Origin: an uncultured Bacteroidales bacterium
GTDB taxonomy: Bacteria; Bacteroidota; Bacteroidia; Bacteroidales; Bacteroidaceae
Length of the DNA: 64,000 nucleotides
Reading direction: 5' to 3'
NCBI GenBank assembly: GCA_902789725.1
Contig: CADAPC010000001.1
Span: 94,004 to 158,003, forward strand
Shown here: positions 52,494-61,273 of the stretch, piece by piece
Numbering within the stretch: the stretch's first letter is position 1
Layout: each line of letters begins with the position of its first letter
Notes under the pieces: generated by a model
The model's input: the letters and a program-made list of their open reading frames with translations, nothing else
Database searches by the model: none
Told to the model about the DNA's origin: nothing
Translations under genes and position numbers: made by a program

Positions 52494-52591
52494 ATGTTGA
52501 ATTGTTGAAGCATTGGGAGGTTTGTGGTGTTTCTACGAAAAACTGTATGGTGCATACAGTATCTCTCAATCCTTCAATTCTGACAAAGATT

Positions 52592-53464
52592 ATGGGAAAC
52601 TACTATTGTTTAATGGCTGGCTTGCCCGACATCGCGCTGGAGGACACGAAGCATGAGGTCAGCATAACCGATTTGAGAGAGGAACTGGATGCAGTCTTGT
52701 CAGATAAAGACAAAAAAATCTTGTTCTATTTCTTTCTCAAAAATGACTGCTTGAACCTTGTCAAACTGCTGAAGAATCCTCATGTGGAGATTGACAATCA
52801 CGGCAATCTGTCCATGGAACAGTATGTCGATTTGATTACTTCGGCCAGAGAGATGAACTTCAACGTCCACCGCTATCCAGCCTTCATGAGCGAGTTTGCC
52901 CGCAACTATGCGTACAATAAGGATAAGGAGGATTTCTTTCCAGAGGACGTGATGCTGTATCAGTTCTACAAATACGCTATCGAAACCTGTCCCAACAGCA
53001 TGGTGCGTCAATGGTACAAGCTTAATCTCGACATCACCAACATCCTGACGGCCTTCTTGGCAAGAAAGAACGGCTGGAACGTGTCGAAGTACATTCAGGG
53101 AGAGAATGAGGTGACAGAGATGATTTTGACCAACAGCTCGAAAGACTTTAACTTGACGGCTGAGTATGACTACGTGGCCGATTTGGTAAAGATTGTTGAG
53201 TGTGAAGACCCTGTGGAGAAGGAACGCAGAATTGATGCTTTCAAATGGCTTTGGTTGGAGGAGAAGACCTTCTTCGACATTTTCTCTATTGAAGCGGTCT
53301 TCGCTTACCTCTGCAAGCTCGACATGCTCTTCAGATGGGACAAACTGGACGTGGAAAAGGGTAGGGAAATTTTCAAGGAAATCATTGAGAACCTGCGCGG
53401 TGAGGCTCGTGTGCCAGAGGAATTTCAGACAAAAGCTCATCATGTGAGAAATCTGATGGGATAA
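52592..53464 (+). CDS. DUF2764 protein of V-ATPase operon, possible C-like subunit, 290 aa
   Basis: The start MGNYYCLMAGLPDIALEDTK is the DUF2764 opening. The protein is soluble and largely helical with acidic and aromatic stretches (VDLITSAREMNFNVHRYPAFMSEFARNYAYNK, KTFFDIFSIEAVFAYLCKLDML). It sits between E and A, the place where C (d) occurs in V/A-ATPase operons, and its length is close to that of C. I infer, but cannot prove, that it substitutes for C in linking rotor and c-ring. Start ATG 52592 is chosen over an upstream TTG. Confidence 0.82.
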   Translation: MGNYYCLMAGLPDIALEDTKHEVSITDLREELDAVLSDKDKKILFYFFLKNDCLNLVKLLKNPHVEIDNHGNLSMEQYVDLITSAREMNFNVHRYPAFMSEFARNYAYNKDKEDFFPEDVMLYQFYKYAIETCPNSMVRQWYKLNLDITNILTAFLARKNGWNVSKYIQGENEVTEMILTNSSKDFNLTAEYDYVADLVKIVECEDPVEKERRIDAFKWLWLEEKTFFDIFSIEAVFAYLCKLDMLFRWDKLDVEKGREIFKEIIENLRGEARVPEEFQTKAHHVRNLMG

Positions 53465-53570
53465 TCTGGGTGGAGTGACGAAAATGGTGCGATGCATTAC
53501 AACGTTATTCAGCAAAGAAAGATGGTCTTTTTAACGTGAATAAAAACGAAATTCAAAAAAGCAAGATAAA

Positions 53571-55313
53571 ATGACTAAAGGAACAGTTAGTGGCGTAATT
53601 GCCAACATGGTGACCCTGGCTGTCGATGGACCTGTGAAGCAGGGAGAAATCTGCTACATTGAGACAGGCGGCGACAAGCTGATGAGCGAGGTCATCAAGG
53701 TGGTGGGAAGCAACGTGTATGTTCAGGTGTTTGAATCGACACGTGGACTCAAAGTGGGTGCTCCTGCCGAATTTACAGGACACATGCTCGAGGTGCAGTT
53801 AGGCCCAGGCATGCTGTCGAAAAATTATGACGGCTTGCAGAATGACCTTGACAAGATGGAAGGTGTTTTTCTGAAGCGTGGTCAATACACAGAACCTCTT
53901 GATGCCGAACGTGAATGGGACTTTGTTCCGCTGGCTAAAGAAGGCGATGTGGTGGAAGGCTCTGCTTGGTTAGGCGAAGTGGAGGAAAACTCACAGAAGC
54001 TCAAGATTATGGCTCCTTTCCAGCTGGAAGGCAAGGCTAAGGTGAAAAGTATAGCAAAGGCTGGCAAGTACAAGATTCACGATGTGGTGGCTGTGCTTGT
54101 GAAGGAGGACGGAACAGAAGTGAAGGTGGATATGGTGCAGCATTGGCCTGTAAAGTTCGCCATGACGAACTACAAAGAGAAGCCGCGCCCATTTAAACTG
54201 CTGGAAACAGGTGTGCGCACCATCGACACGTTTAACCCCATTGTGGAAGGTGGTACAGGGTTCATTCCCGGTCCTTTCGGTACGGGTAAAACGGTGCTGC
54301 AGCATGCCATCTCCAAACAGGCAGAGGCAGACATAGTGATTATTGCTGCCTGTGGTGAACGTGCTAACGAGGTGGTGGAAATCTTTACAGAGTTTCCCGA
54401 ACTGATTGACCCTCACACAGGGCGCAAACTGATGGAGCGTACCATCATCATAGCCAACACTTCCAACATGCCTGTTGCCGCACGTGAGGCTTCGGTCTAT
54501 ACAGCAATGACGATGGCTGAGTACTATCGATCAATGGGACTGCGTGTGCTGTTGATGGCCGACTCCACTTCTCGTTGGGCACAGGCTTTACGCGAAATGT
54601 CGAACCGCATGGAGGAATTGCCTGGTCCCGATGCCTTCCCCATGGACTTAGGAGCTCTCATCTCAAACTTCTACGGTCGTGCAGGTTATGTTTATCTGAA
54701 CAACGGAGAGGTTGGTTCCATTACGTTTATCGGAACAGTGTCGCCTGCCGGTGGTAACTTGAAAGAGCCTGTGACGGAGAACACCAAGAAGGTGGCTCGT
54801 TGCTTCTATGGGTTGGAGCAGGACCGTGCGGACAAGAAGCGTTATCCTGCCGTGAATCCTATTGACTCTTACTCAAAGTATCTGGAATACCCTGAGTTTG
54901 CTGAGTACATCTCAAAAAGAATTAACGATAAGTGGATTCCAAAGGTGCAGGCTTTGAAGACGCGTATGCAGCGTGGTAAGGAAATTGCTGAACAAATCAA
55001 CATCTTGGGCGATGACGGTGTGCCAGTGGACTATCACATCGTTTTCTGGAAGTCAGAAATTATCGACTTTGTGGTGCTGCAGCAGGATGCTTTTGATGAA
55101 GTGGATGCCGTGACTTCGCTCGAACGCCAGGAGGCCATTCTTGACCTCGTCACAGAGATTTGTGAGACAGACTTCCACTTCGAGCATTTCGAGGAATGTG
55201 TCGATTTCTTCCGCAAACTCATCAACCTATGTAAACAGATGAACTATTCACAGTTCAAGAGCGAGCAATATAATGATTTTGTTTCACAAATAAAGGCAAT
55301 GCTTGCCGCATAA
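53571..55313 (+). CDS. ntpA: V-type ATPase catalytic subunit A, 580 aa
   Basis: Catalytic head subunit. It has the N-terminal beta-barrel, the V-type bulge region (about 110-200), Walker A GPFGTGKT (234-241), Walker B-type LRVLLMADSTSRW and the GER-containing stretch AACGERANEV. Length is typical of V/A-type A subunits (about 580-590). It hydrolyses ATP at the A-B interface to drive ion pumping. It lies 106 bases after DUF2764 and just before B. Confidence 0.97.
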   Translation: MTKGTVSGVIANMVTLAVDGPVKQGEICYIETGGDKLMSEVIKVVGSNVYVQVFESTRGLKVGAPAEFTGHMLEVQLGPGMLSKNYDGLQNDLDKMEGVFLKRGQYTEPLDAEREWDFVPLAKEGDVVEGSAWLGEVEENSQKLKIMAPFQLEGKAKVKSIAKAGKYKIHDVVAVLVKEDGTEVKVDMVQHWPVKFAMTNYKEKPRPFKLLETGVRTIDTFNPIVEGGTGFIPGPFGTGKTVLQHAISKQAEADIVIIAACGERANEVVEIFTEFPELIDPHTGRKLMERTIIIANTSNMPVAAREASVYTAMTMAEYYRSMGLRVLLMADSTSRWAQALREMSNRMEELPGPDAFPMDLGALISNFYGRAGYVYLNNGEVGSITFIGTVSPAGGNLKEPVTENTKKVARCFYGLEQDRADKKRYPAVNPIDSYSKYLEYPEFAEYISKRINDKWIPKVQALKTRMQRGKEIAEQINILGDDGVPVDYHIVFWKSEIIDFVVLQQDAFDEVDAVTSLERQEAILDLVTEICETDFHFEHFEECVDFFRKLINLCKQMNYSQFKSEQYNDFVSQIKAMLAA

Positions 55314-55319
55314 ACGATT

Positions 55320-56642
55320 ATGGCTACAGCTTTTCAGAAAATATACACAAAGATAGGCCAGATTACAAAGGCTACCGTGGCTCTCAAAGCGAAGGGCGTG
55401 GGATATGACGAGCTTGCCACCATCAATGGCAAGTTGGCTCAGGTTGTGAAAATTGCCGGTGACGACGTTACGTTGCAGGTGTTTGAAGGAACGGGGGGCA
55501 TCCCCACCAATGCAGAAGTGGTATTCCTGGGTAAGGCTCCTTCACTCAAAGTGAGTGAACAACTGGCAGGACGTTTCTTCAATGCTTACGGTAACCCCAT
55601 CGATGGCGGTCCCGAAATAGAAGGAAAGGAAGTGGAAATTGGAGGCCCTTCTGTTAACCCTGTGCGTCGTAAACAACCTTCGGAACTGATAGCAACAGGT
55701 ATTTCAGGTATCGACTTGAACAACACGTTGGTGTCGGGACAAAAGATTCCTTTCTTTGCCGATCCCGACCAACCATTCAACGAGGTGATGGCTCTCGTAG
55801 CCCTTCGTGCCAAAGTGGATAAAATCATTCTTGGCGGAATGGGTATGACGAACGATGACTATTATTTCTTCAAAAACACCTTCTCCAACGCAGGGGCGCT
55901 TGATCGCATTATTGCTTTCATGAACACGACCGAAGACCCTGCCGTGGAGCGTTTGCTTGTGCCAGACATGGCTCTGACGGCAGCTGAGTATTTCGCTGTG
56001 GAGAAGCATGAGACGGTGCTTGTGCTCTTGACGGATATGACTTCCTACGCAGACTCTCTCTCCATCGTGTCTAACCGTATGGATCAGATTCCATCGAAAG
56101 ACTCTATGCCTGGCTCGCTCTATTCCGACCTTGCAAAGATTTATGAGAAAGCCGTGCAGTTCCCCGAGAGTGCAGGTGGAGGCTCCATCACCATCATCGC
56201 CGTGACCACGCTTTCGGGTGGCGACATCACGCATGCCGTACCTGACAACACTGGTTACATCACCGAAGGTCAGCTTTATCTGCGTCGTGATTCTGATATT
56301 GGCAAAGTGATTGTTGACCCATTCCGCTCGCTGTCTCGTTTGAAGCAGCTGGTGGCAGGTAAGAAGACGAGGAAAGACCACTCGCAGGTGATGAATGCCG
56401 CCATTCGTCTCTATTCCGATGCTGCCAATGCAAAGACCAAGATGGAGAACGGTTTCGACTTGACCGATTACGATAACCGCTGTCTGGACTTTGCGAAGGA
56501 ATACGCAAGCAAGATTCTTGCTATTGACGTCAATCTCGACACAACAGAAATGCTGGATGTTACGTGGTCGCTCTTCAAGAAGTACTTCAAGCTTGAGGAG
56601 GTCAACATCAAGAAAGAATTTACAGATGTTTATTGGAAATAA
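55320..56642 (+). CDS. ntpB: V-type ATPase regulatory subunit B, 440 aa
   Basis: Head subunit B resembles A in fold but lacks a Walker A. It has LAGRFFNAYGNPIDGGPEI, the PVRRKQPSELIATGISGID segment and VLVLLTDMTSYADSL. It follows A after 6 bases and is followed by D after 3 bases. Length of 440 is close to the usual 455-465. It supports catalysis at the A-B interface. Confidence 0.96.
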   Translation: MATAFQKIYTKIGQITKATVALKAKGVGYDELATINGKLAQVVKIAGDDVTLQVFEGTGGIPTNAEVVFLGKAPSLKVSEQLAGRFFNAYGNPIDGGPEIEGKEVEIGGPSVNPVRRKQPSELIATGISGIDLNNTLVSGQKIPFFADPDQPFNEVMALVALRAKVDKIILGGMGMTNDDYYFFKNTFSNAGALDRIIAFMNTTEDPAVERLLVPDMALTAAEYFAVEKHETVLVLLTDMTSYADSLSIVSNRMDQIPSKDSMPGSLYSDLAKIYEKAVQFPESAGGGSITIIAVTTLSGGDITHAVPDNTGYITEGQLYLRRDSDIGKVIVDPFRSLSRLKQLVAGKKTRKDHSQVMNAAIRLYSDAANAKTKMENGFDLTDYDNRCLDFAKEYASKILAIDVNLDTTEMLDVTWSLFKKYFKLEEVNIKKEFTDVYWK

Positions 56643-56645
56643 TCT

Positions 56646-57293
56646 ATGGCGATAAAGTTTCAATATAACAAGACATCGCTTCAGCAGATTGAGAAGAACC
56701 TCAAGATGCGACAGCGCACGCTCCCCATCATCAAGAACAAGGAGACGGCGTTACGTTTGGAGGTGAAGAAGAGCAAGCTGGAAGCGGAGGACTTGGAGCG
56801 GAAACTGCAAAGTCAGATTGGTGGCTACGAGTCGATGTACGCCCTGTGGGGCGAGTTCGACACGTCGCTGGTGAGTCTGAAAGATGTGCAGCTCGATGTA
56901 AAGAAGGTGGCAGGCGTGCGAGTGCCTGTGCTGCTGAACATTGAGTTGGATGTGAAACCTTTTGGACTTTTTTCAGCACCGAAGTGGTACTTCGATGGCA
57001 TTAATCTTTTGCAGGGATTGGCCAAGACTGCCGTGGAACGCGAGTTCGTTCTTGCCAAACTCGGCCTGCTTGATCATGCGCGCCGCAAGACAACCCAAAA
57101 GGTGAACCTTTTCGAGAAGGTACAAATTCCAGGCTATCAAGAGGCCATCCGCAAGATTAAGCGATTTATGGAAGATGAGGAGAACCTCTCCAAGTCGTCC
57201 CAAAAGATTCTCAAATCTCTTCAGGAGGCAAGAGCCAAGAAGGAAGAGGACGAAAACTCTTCAGCAAGAAAGGAGGAAGAAGTTGCCGTATGA
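56646..57293 (+). CDS. ntpD: V-type ATPase subunit D (central rotor), 215 aa
   Basis: The protein is a two-helix coiled coil (LQQIEKNLKMRQRTLPIIKN... and QEAIRKIKRFMEDEENLSKSSQKILKSLQEAR) with a short middle domain. This fits the D subunit, the rotor shaft inside the A3B3 ring. Its ATG is 3 bases after B and its stop overlaps the I-subunit start by 4 bases. Confidence 0.9.
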   Translation: MAIKFQYNKTSLQQIEKNLKMRQRTLPIIKNKETALRLEVKKSKLEAEDLERKLQSQIGGYESMYALWGEFDTSLVSLKDVQLDVKKVAGVRVPVLLNIELDVKPFGLFSAPKWYFDGINLLQGLAKTAVEREFVLAKLGLLDHARRKTTQKVNLFEKVQIPGYQEAIRKIKRFMEDEENLSKSSQKILKSLQEARAKKEEDENSSARKEEEVAV

Positions 57294-59173
57294 TACAGGA
57301 CATGAAAAAATTCACATTCCTCGTTACAAACAAGGAATACGACAAGTTCATCGCCGACATCCGCCAGTTGGGTGTTGTCCACGTGGAGGAATTGCAGCAA
57401 GGAGCCACAAGTGACGAGTTGCAGGCTGGTCTTGATTTGGCCGAACGTTACAAAAACGTGCTGAAGGCACTGAATTTTGCGGCCGATTCTTACGAACCTT
57501 CAGCTGCTTATACCCCACAACCTGTTGATGCCTCTAAGGGCTTGACTTTGGTGGACACGGTGGAGCGTCTGCTTGATGAAGAGAACAGTGTGAAACACAG
57601 TATCGATGCCACAGAGGATGCCATTAGCCAGCTTGAACCTTTTGGTGAATTCAGTTGGGACAGCATCCGTCAACTGGAACAGTCGGGCTACACTCCCTAT
57701 TTTTACGCTGTCAATAATAAAATGTATAAAGCAGAGTGGGGAGAGAAGTTCTTTGCCACCCCTATCAACGAGGTGAATAAGAAAACTTTCTTTATCGCAT
57801 TCAGCAATGAGGAGGCAGAGCCGGAAATTACAGCCGAACGTCTGTTCTTGCCAAAGGAATCCCTCTCTTTCTATCAGGAGAAATTAAAAACACTCAATGA
57901 GCAACTTGCCAGCATTCATGAACAGTTGCTTCAGGTGAATGCAGTTGACCGCGCATCTATTGAGGCAGGGCAACTGGCTAACGAGAACGACATCCAGCTT
58001 TCCAAAGTGCATCTCAGCAATGAAAATATTGCTGACGGTGCCGTCAAACTCATGATTGGATGGACATTGAAAGAAAATGCCGACAAGGTGGTTGACTACC
58101 TTGAAAGAGAACATATTTTCTTTGAACTGGAAAATCCTGCATTCGATGACAATGTGCCCATCAAAATTAGGAATGACAAGTTCTCCTCACTCTTCGAACC
58201 TATTCTGCGGATGTACTCTTTGCCAAACTATCATGACATTGACCCGCTGCCGTTCTTTGCCCCATTCTTTATGCTCTTCTTCGGACTCTGCATGGGTGAT
58301 ATGGGGTATGGATTGTTAATTCTTTGTGCCAGTATCGCACTCATTTTTGCCAAACCTCAAATGGCGTCTTACGGTAAATTAGGTGCGCTGTTGGGCGGTA
58401 TGACTTGCATCTGTGGTTTCATTACAGGTACTTTCTTTGGCATCGATTTGGCCACAGTGGATTGGGAATGGATGAAACCGATGCAGCCTTACTTCATCAA
58501 TGATTCCATGAAAGACAGCTTTTTTGGCTATTCGCCTATGATGGTTATTTCTGTCATCATTGGTCTTATCCAAGTGCTGCTCGGCATGACGCTCGCGGGA
58601 TGTAAAGCCGTGAAGAACTATGGATTCATTTATGGTGTGGGAAAGTTCTCTTGGGTGGTGGCACTCGTTAGCGCAACTGTTTTGTTTGGCTTCCCGCTCT
58701 TTGGTGCTGAATGGTCAAAGCCTGTACAGTATGTGCTTTATGTGCTTATTGCTATCTCGGCACTGGGCATCTTTTTCCTCAACAATCCGAATGCTTACAA
58801 AAAAGAGTCTGCACTTGACAAGGCTCTTGGTGTGGGGAGAAACTTTGGTGCTGGCATCTGGGCTACGTATGGTATGTCCACTGGTTTGCTGGGTGACCTT
58901 TTAAGTTACATCCGCCTCTTCGCCCTTGGCCTCACAGGTGGTGTGCTTGGTTCCGTGTTCAATCAGTTGGCCATGGAAATGAGTCCCGACATACCTGTAG
59001 TTCACGAGTTGGTCATGCTCATTATTTTGCTTTTCGGGCACGGCATCAACTTCGGTCTCTGCATGATTTCTTCTTTCGTTCATCCGATGCGACTCACTTT
59101 TGTGGAGTATTTTAAGAATGCTGAGTTTGAAGGTAATGGCAAGGAATACCAACCTTTCAAGATGAAAGCTTGA
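57290..59173 (+). CDS. ntpI: V-type ATPase subunit I (a-type stator), 627 aa
   Basis: An N-terminal cytosolic half (about 1-320, coiled-coil rich) is followed by seven or eight membrane helices from about 320. Conserved motifs include PFFAPFFMLFFGLCMGDMGYGLL and LSYIRLFALGLTGGVLGSVFNQLA, with the ion-path arginine of the a subunit in the latter. It forms the ion half-channels with the K ring. The start could be 57290 or 57302; 57290 overlaps D in an ATGA arrangement. Confidence 0.95.
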   Translation: MIQDMKKFTFLVTNKEYDKFIADIRQLGVVHVEELQQGATSDELQAGLDLAERYKNVLKALNFAADSYEPSAAYTPQPVDASKGLTLVDTVERLLDEENSVKHSIDATEDAISQLEPFGEFSWDSIRQLEQSGYTPYFYAVNNKMYKAEWGEKFFATPINEVNKKTFFIAFSNEEAEPEITAERLFLPKESLSFYQEKLKTLNEQLASIHEQLLQVNAVDRASIEAGQLANENDIQLSKVHLSNENIADGAVKLMIGWTLKENADKVVDYLEREHIFFELENPAFDDNVPIKIRNDKFSSLFEPILRMYSLPNYHDIDPLPFFAPFFMLFFGLCMGDMGYGLLILCASIALIFAKPQMASYGKLGALLGGMTCICGFITGTFFGIDLATVDWEWMKPMQPYFINDSMKDSFFGYSPMMVISVIIGLIQVLLGMTLAGCKAVKNYGFIYGVGKFSWVVALVSATVLFGFPLFGAEWSKPVQYVLYVLIAISALGIFFLNNPNAYKKESALDKALGVGRNFGAGIWATYGMSTGLLGDLLSYIRLFALGLTGGVLGSVFNQLAMEMSPDIPVVHELVMLIILLFGHGINFGLCMISSFVHPMRLTFVEYFKNAEFEGNGKEYQPFKMKA

Positions 59174-59303
59174 ATCAAATGGTTCTTAACTTTTAATGCC
59201 AAACTTTAATTTTTTTTAAAATATTAACCCCGACCCCTTCACAGCCAAGTAATGCCCTTCTCATGGGTGGCACAGGAGTGTGGTCATTAAAACAATTATC
59301 TAA

Positions 59304-59762
<459 letters not shown>

Positions 59763-59789
59763 GGACGTCTACAAAAGTATAATGAATGA

Positions 59790-59823
59790 AAAAGGGCGGC
59801 ATTCATCCGAATGTCACCCTTTT
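59790..59823 (+). terminator. Terminator of the V-ATPase operon
   Basis: Arms AAAAGGG (59790-59796) and CCCTTTT (59817-59823) with an inner GCATTC/GAATGT stem end in a T-rich run. It lies 28 bases past the K stop. Confidence 0.75.
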
Positions 59824-59905
59824 CTTATCGCCTCATCGTTACAAACGTTTGATAAGGAATTTTTCAGATTGCGCCATTTTTTCTGAAGCCATTGTAAATC
59901 CACAT

Positions 59906-60778
59906 TCAACGCTCCATTCTTTCCATCTTTTCATGCTTTGGCTGCAACGCTTTCAAGTAGTTAAACACAGCTAATATGTTCTTTCCACCCCAATCAGAAG
60001 GGGGAAAATTGTTGCAACTGTAGGAAGCATCGCTGAACCTTACAGAAACACTGGAATGTGGTGCGTCTAAAATCAAGATGGGTGAATCGTAATATTGGGG
60101 CATTTTATAGACTTCGCCTTCTATGAGCATCTGTCGAATCTCCTTCACTTGGTCCAGCGAAATAGCCAATGTGTCGTACTGATCAAATTCGTCCGTGCTC
60201 ATGATTGCTTGGTAAGTGCCATCTTTCATCTTCTGAAGTGTGGCACTGATTGGAGGCGTGCGCATCATTCCTCCTCCTTGATGGTAGCTGAAATAAGTCA
60301 GTTCTCCTTCTGGGGCTTTGTAAGTAGCATTACGTCTTGCCTCAACAAATCCAGCAGTTTGTTTCATGAATTGTTCGTACATGCTTTCAGCTTCTCGTGC
60401 ACATTGGAATGTTTGCTTTGCCTGTTCCACATTAGTGAAATGAGCCATCAGATTTTTTTCCGATTTCTTGCTGCCTGGCTTCGGATAGATTTGTTTCTCC
60501 AACCTAACAATCATGCTGTTGCTGTGATGCCAGTCGGCAGCCCTTTGCTGCACCCATTCCACTTCTTCCGGGCATCTGCCAGGAATGGTAGAAAGGTAAT
60601 TGTTCAATGCATTCTGACTTTCAAACCAAAGCATGTGGTTGGTGCATCGAGGATTATTCTGCATCAGTTGCTTGGTAATTGTAATCTCCTCATCGCTCAA
60701 TTTATCTTGAGCAAGAGTTCTTGAAAATAAAGATCCTAACATCATGGCTAATACTAATAAACGTTTCATGTTCATCAT
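59906..60778 (-). CDS. Secreted protein of unknown function, 290 aa
   Basis: A signal peptide (MKRLLVLAMMLGSLFSRTLAQ; start 60769 or 60778) is followed by a helical N-terminal half (EEVEWVQQRAADWHHSNSMIV, LMAHFTNVEQAKQTFQCA) and a more strand-rich C-terminal half with YFSYHQGGGMMRTPP and SSVSVRFSDASYSCNN. No family was recognised. It is monocistronic with a strong promoter at 60812-60843 and converges with the V-ATPase operon. Confidence 0.75.
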   Translation of the reverse strand: MMNMKRLLVLAMMLGSLFSRTLAQDKLSDEEITITKQLMQNNPRCTNHMLWFESQNALNNYLSTIPGRCPEEVEWVQQRAADWHHSNSMIVRLEKQIYPKPGSKKSEKNLMAHFTNVEQAKQTFQCAREAESMYEQFMKQTAGFVEARRNATYKAPEGELTYFSYHQGGGMMRTPPISATLQKMKDGTYQAIMSTDEFDQYDTLAISLDQVKEIRQMLIEGEVYKMPQYYDSPILILDAPHSSVSVRFSDASYSCNNFPPSDWGGKNILAVFNYLKALQPKHEKMERMER

Positions 60779-60811
60779 TTGTTTAAGACATAGATAGATT
60801 GTTATTCATGG

Positions 60812-60843
60812 CAAAGTTACGATGAAACCATCAAACCACCAAA
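60812..60843 (-). promoter_or_regulatory. Promoter of the secreted unknown protein gene
   Basis: On the minus strand TTTG (60843-60840) and TAACTTTG (60819-60812) are 20 bases apart, an excellent match, 33 bases from the start codon. Confidence 0.7.
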
Positions 60844-61021
60844 GATTTTCTTTATTATTATCTTCTTTATTCAACTGTGCAAGTGTATTTCGTCACAGAT
60901 TACATGAATGTGTTCATTTTTGTCAATGAAAACGGTTACTAACCAGCAGATGAGCTTCAGGTGTGCAACTCTAAAACAAGTTTAAGGCAAAAAACTACAA
61001 AAAAAGGCATAAAAAAAACCT

Positions 61022-61138
61022 CTGCGCACGGAGTTAGGACGTTGTCGCGGTGAGTTCATTCTGGAACACTTCAGAAAATACGACTCACCTGAGTTTCCTC
61101 CATTGCGGAAGCCGCTTGAAGTGACATCTTATGGTAAT
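61022..61138 (+). pseudogene. Relic of an Abi_2-like (AbiD/AbiF) phage-resistance gene
   Basis: Frame 61022 encodes the stretch LRTELGRCRGEFILEHFRKY, then DSPEFPPLRKPLEVTSYGN. It resembles the conserved core of Abi_2-family proteins (EFILEHFRKYDSPEFPPLWKTLEV-type). No upstream or downstream continuation is present, so it is a remnant at best. The identity is from recalled family patterns only. Confidence 0.4.
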
Positions 61139-61229
61139 AATTCGTTCATTTTTTATCCTTTTTTGTTATATAACGTTAAAAAAACTTAAAGTGTGGGGCG
61201 GAATATATTATAATGTGTTTTTTTTGTGA

Positions 61230-61237
61230 TATTTTTG
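61230..61237 (+). promoter_or_regulatory. -7 box of the large lipoprotein gene
   Basis: TATTTTTG matches TAnnTTTG, 37 bases before ATG 61274. The -33 match is poor. Confidence 0.45.
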
Positions 61238-61273
61238 CATATCATTTCACAAACATTTATAAGACAATTGAAT

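Larger units (their letters stand above)
60779..61273. other. Intergenic region with promoters and a gene relic
   Basis: This 495-base gap carries a minus-strand promoter at 60812-60843, a decayed Abi-like coding fragment at 61022-61138 and a plus-strand -7 box at 61230-61237. Nothing else was seen in it. Confidence 0.6.
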
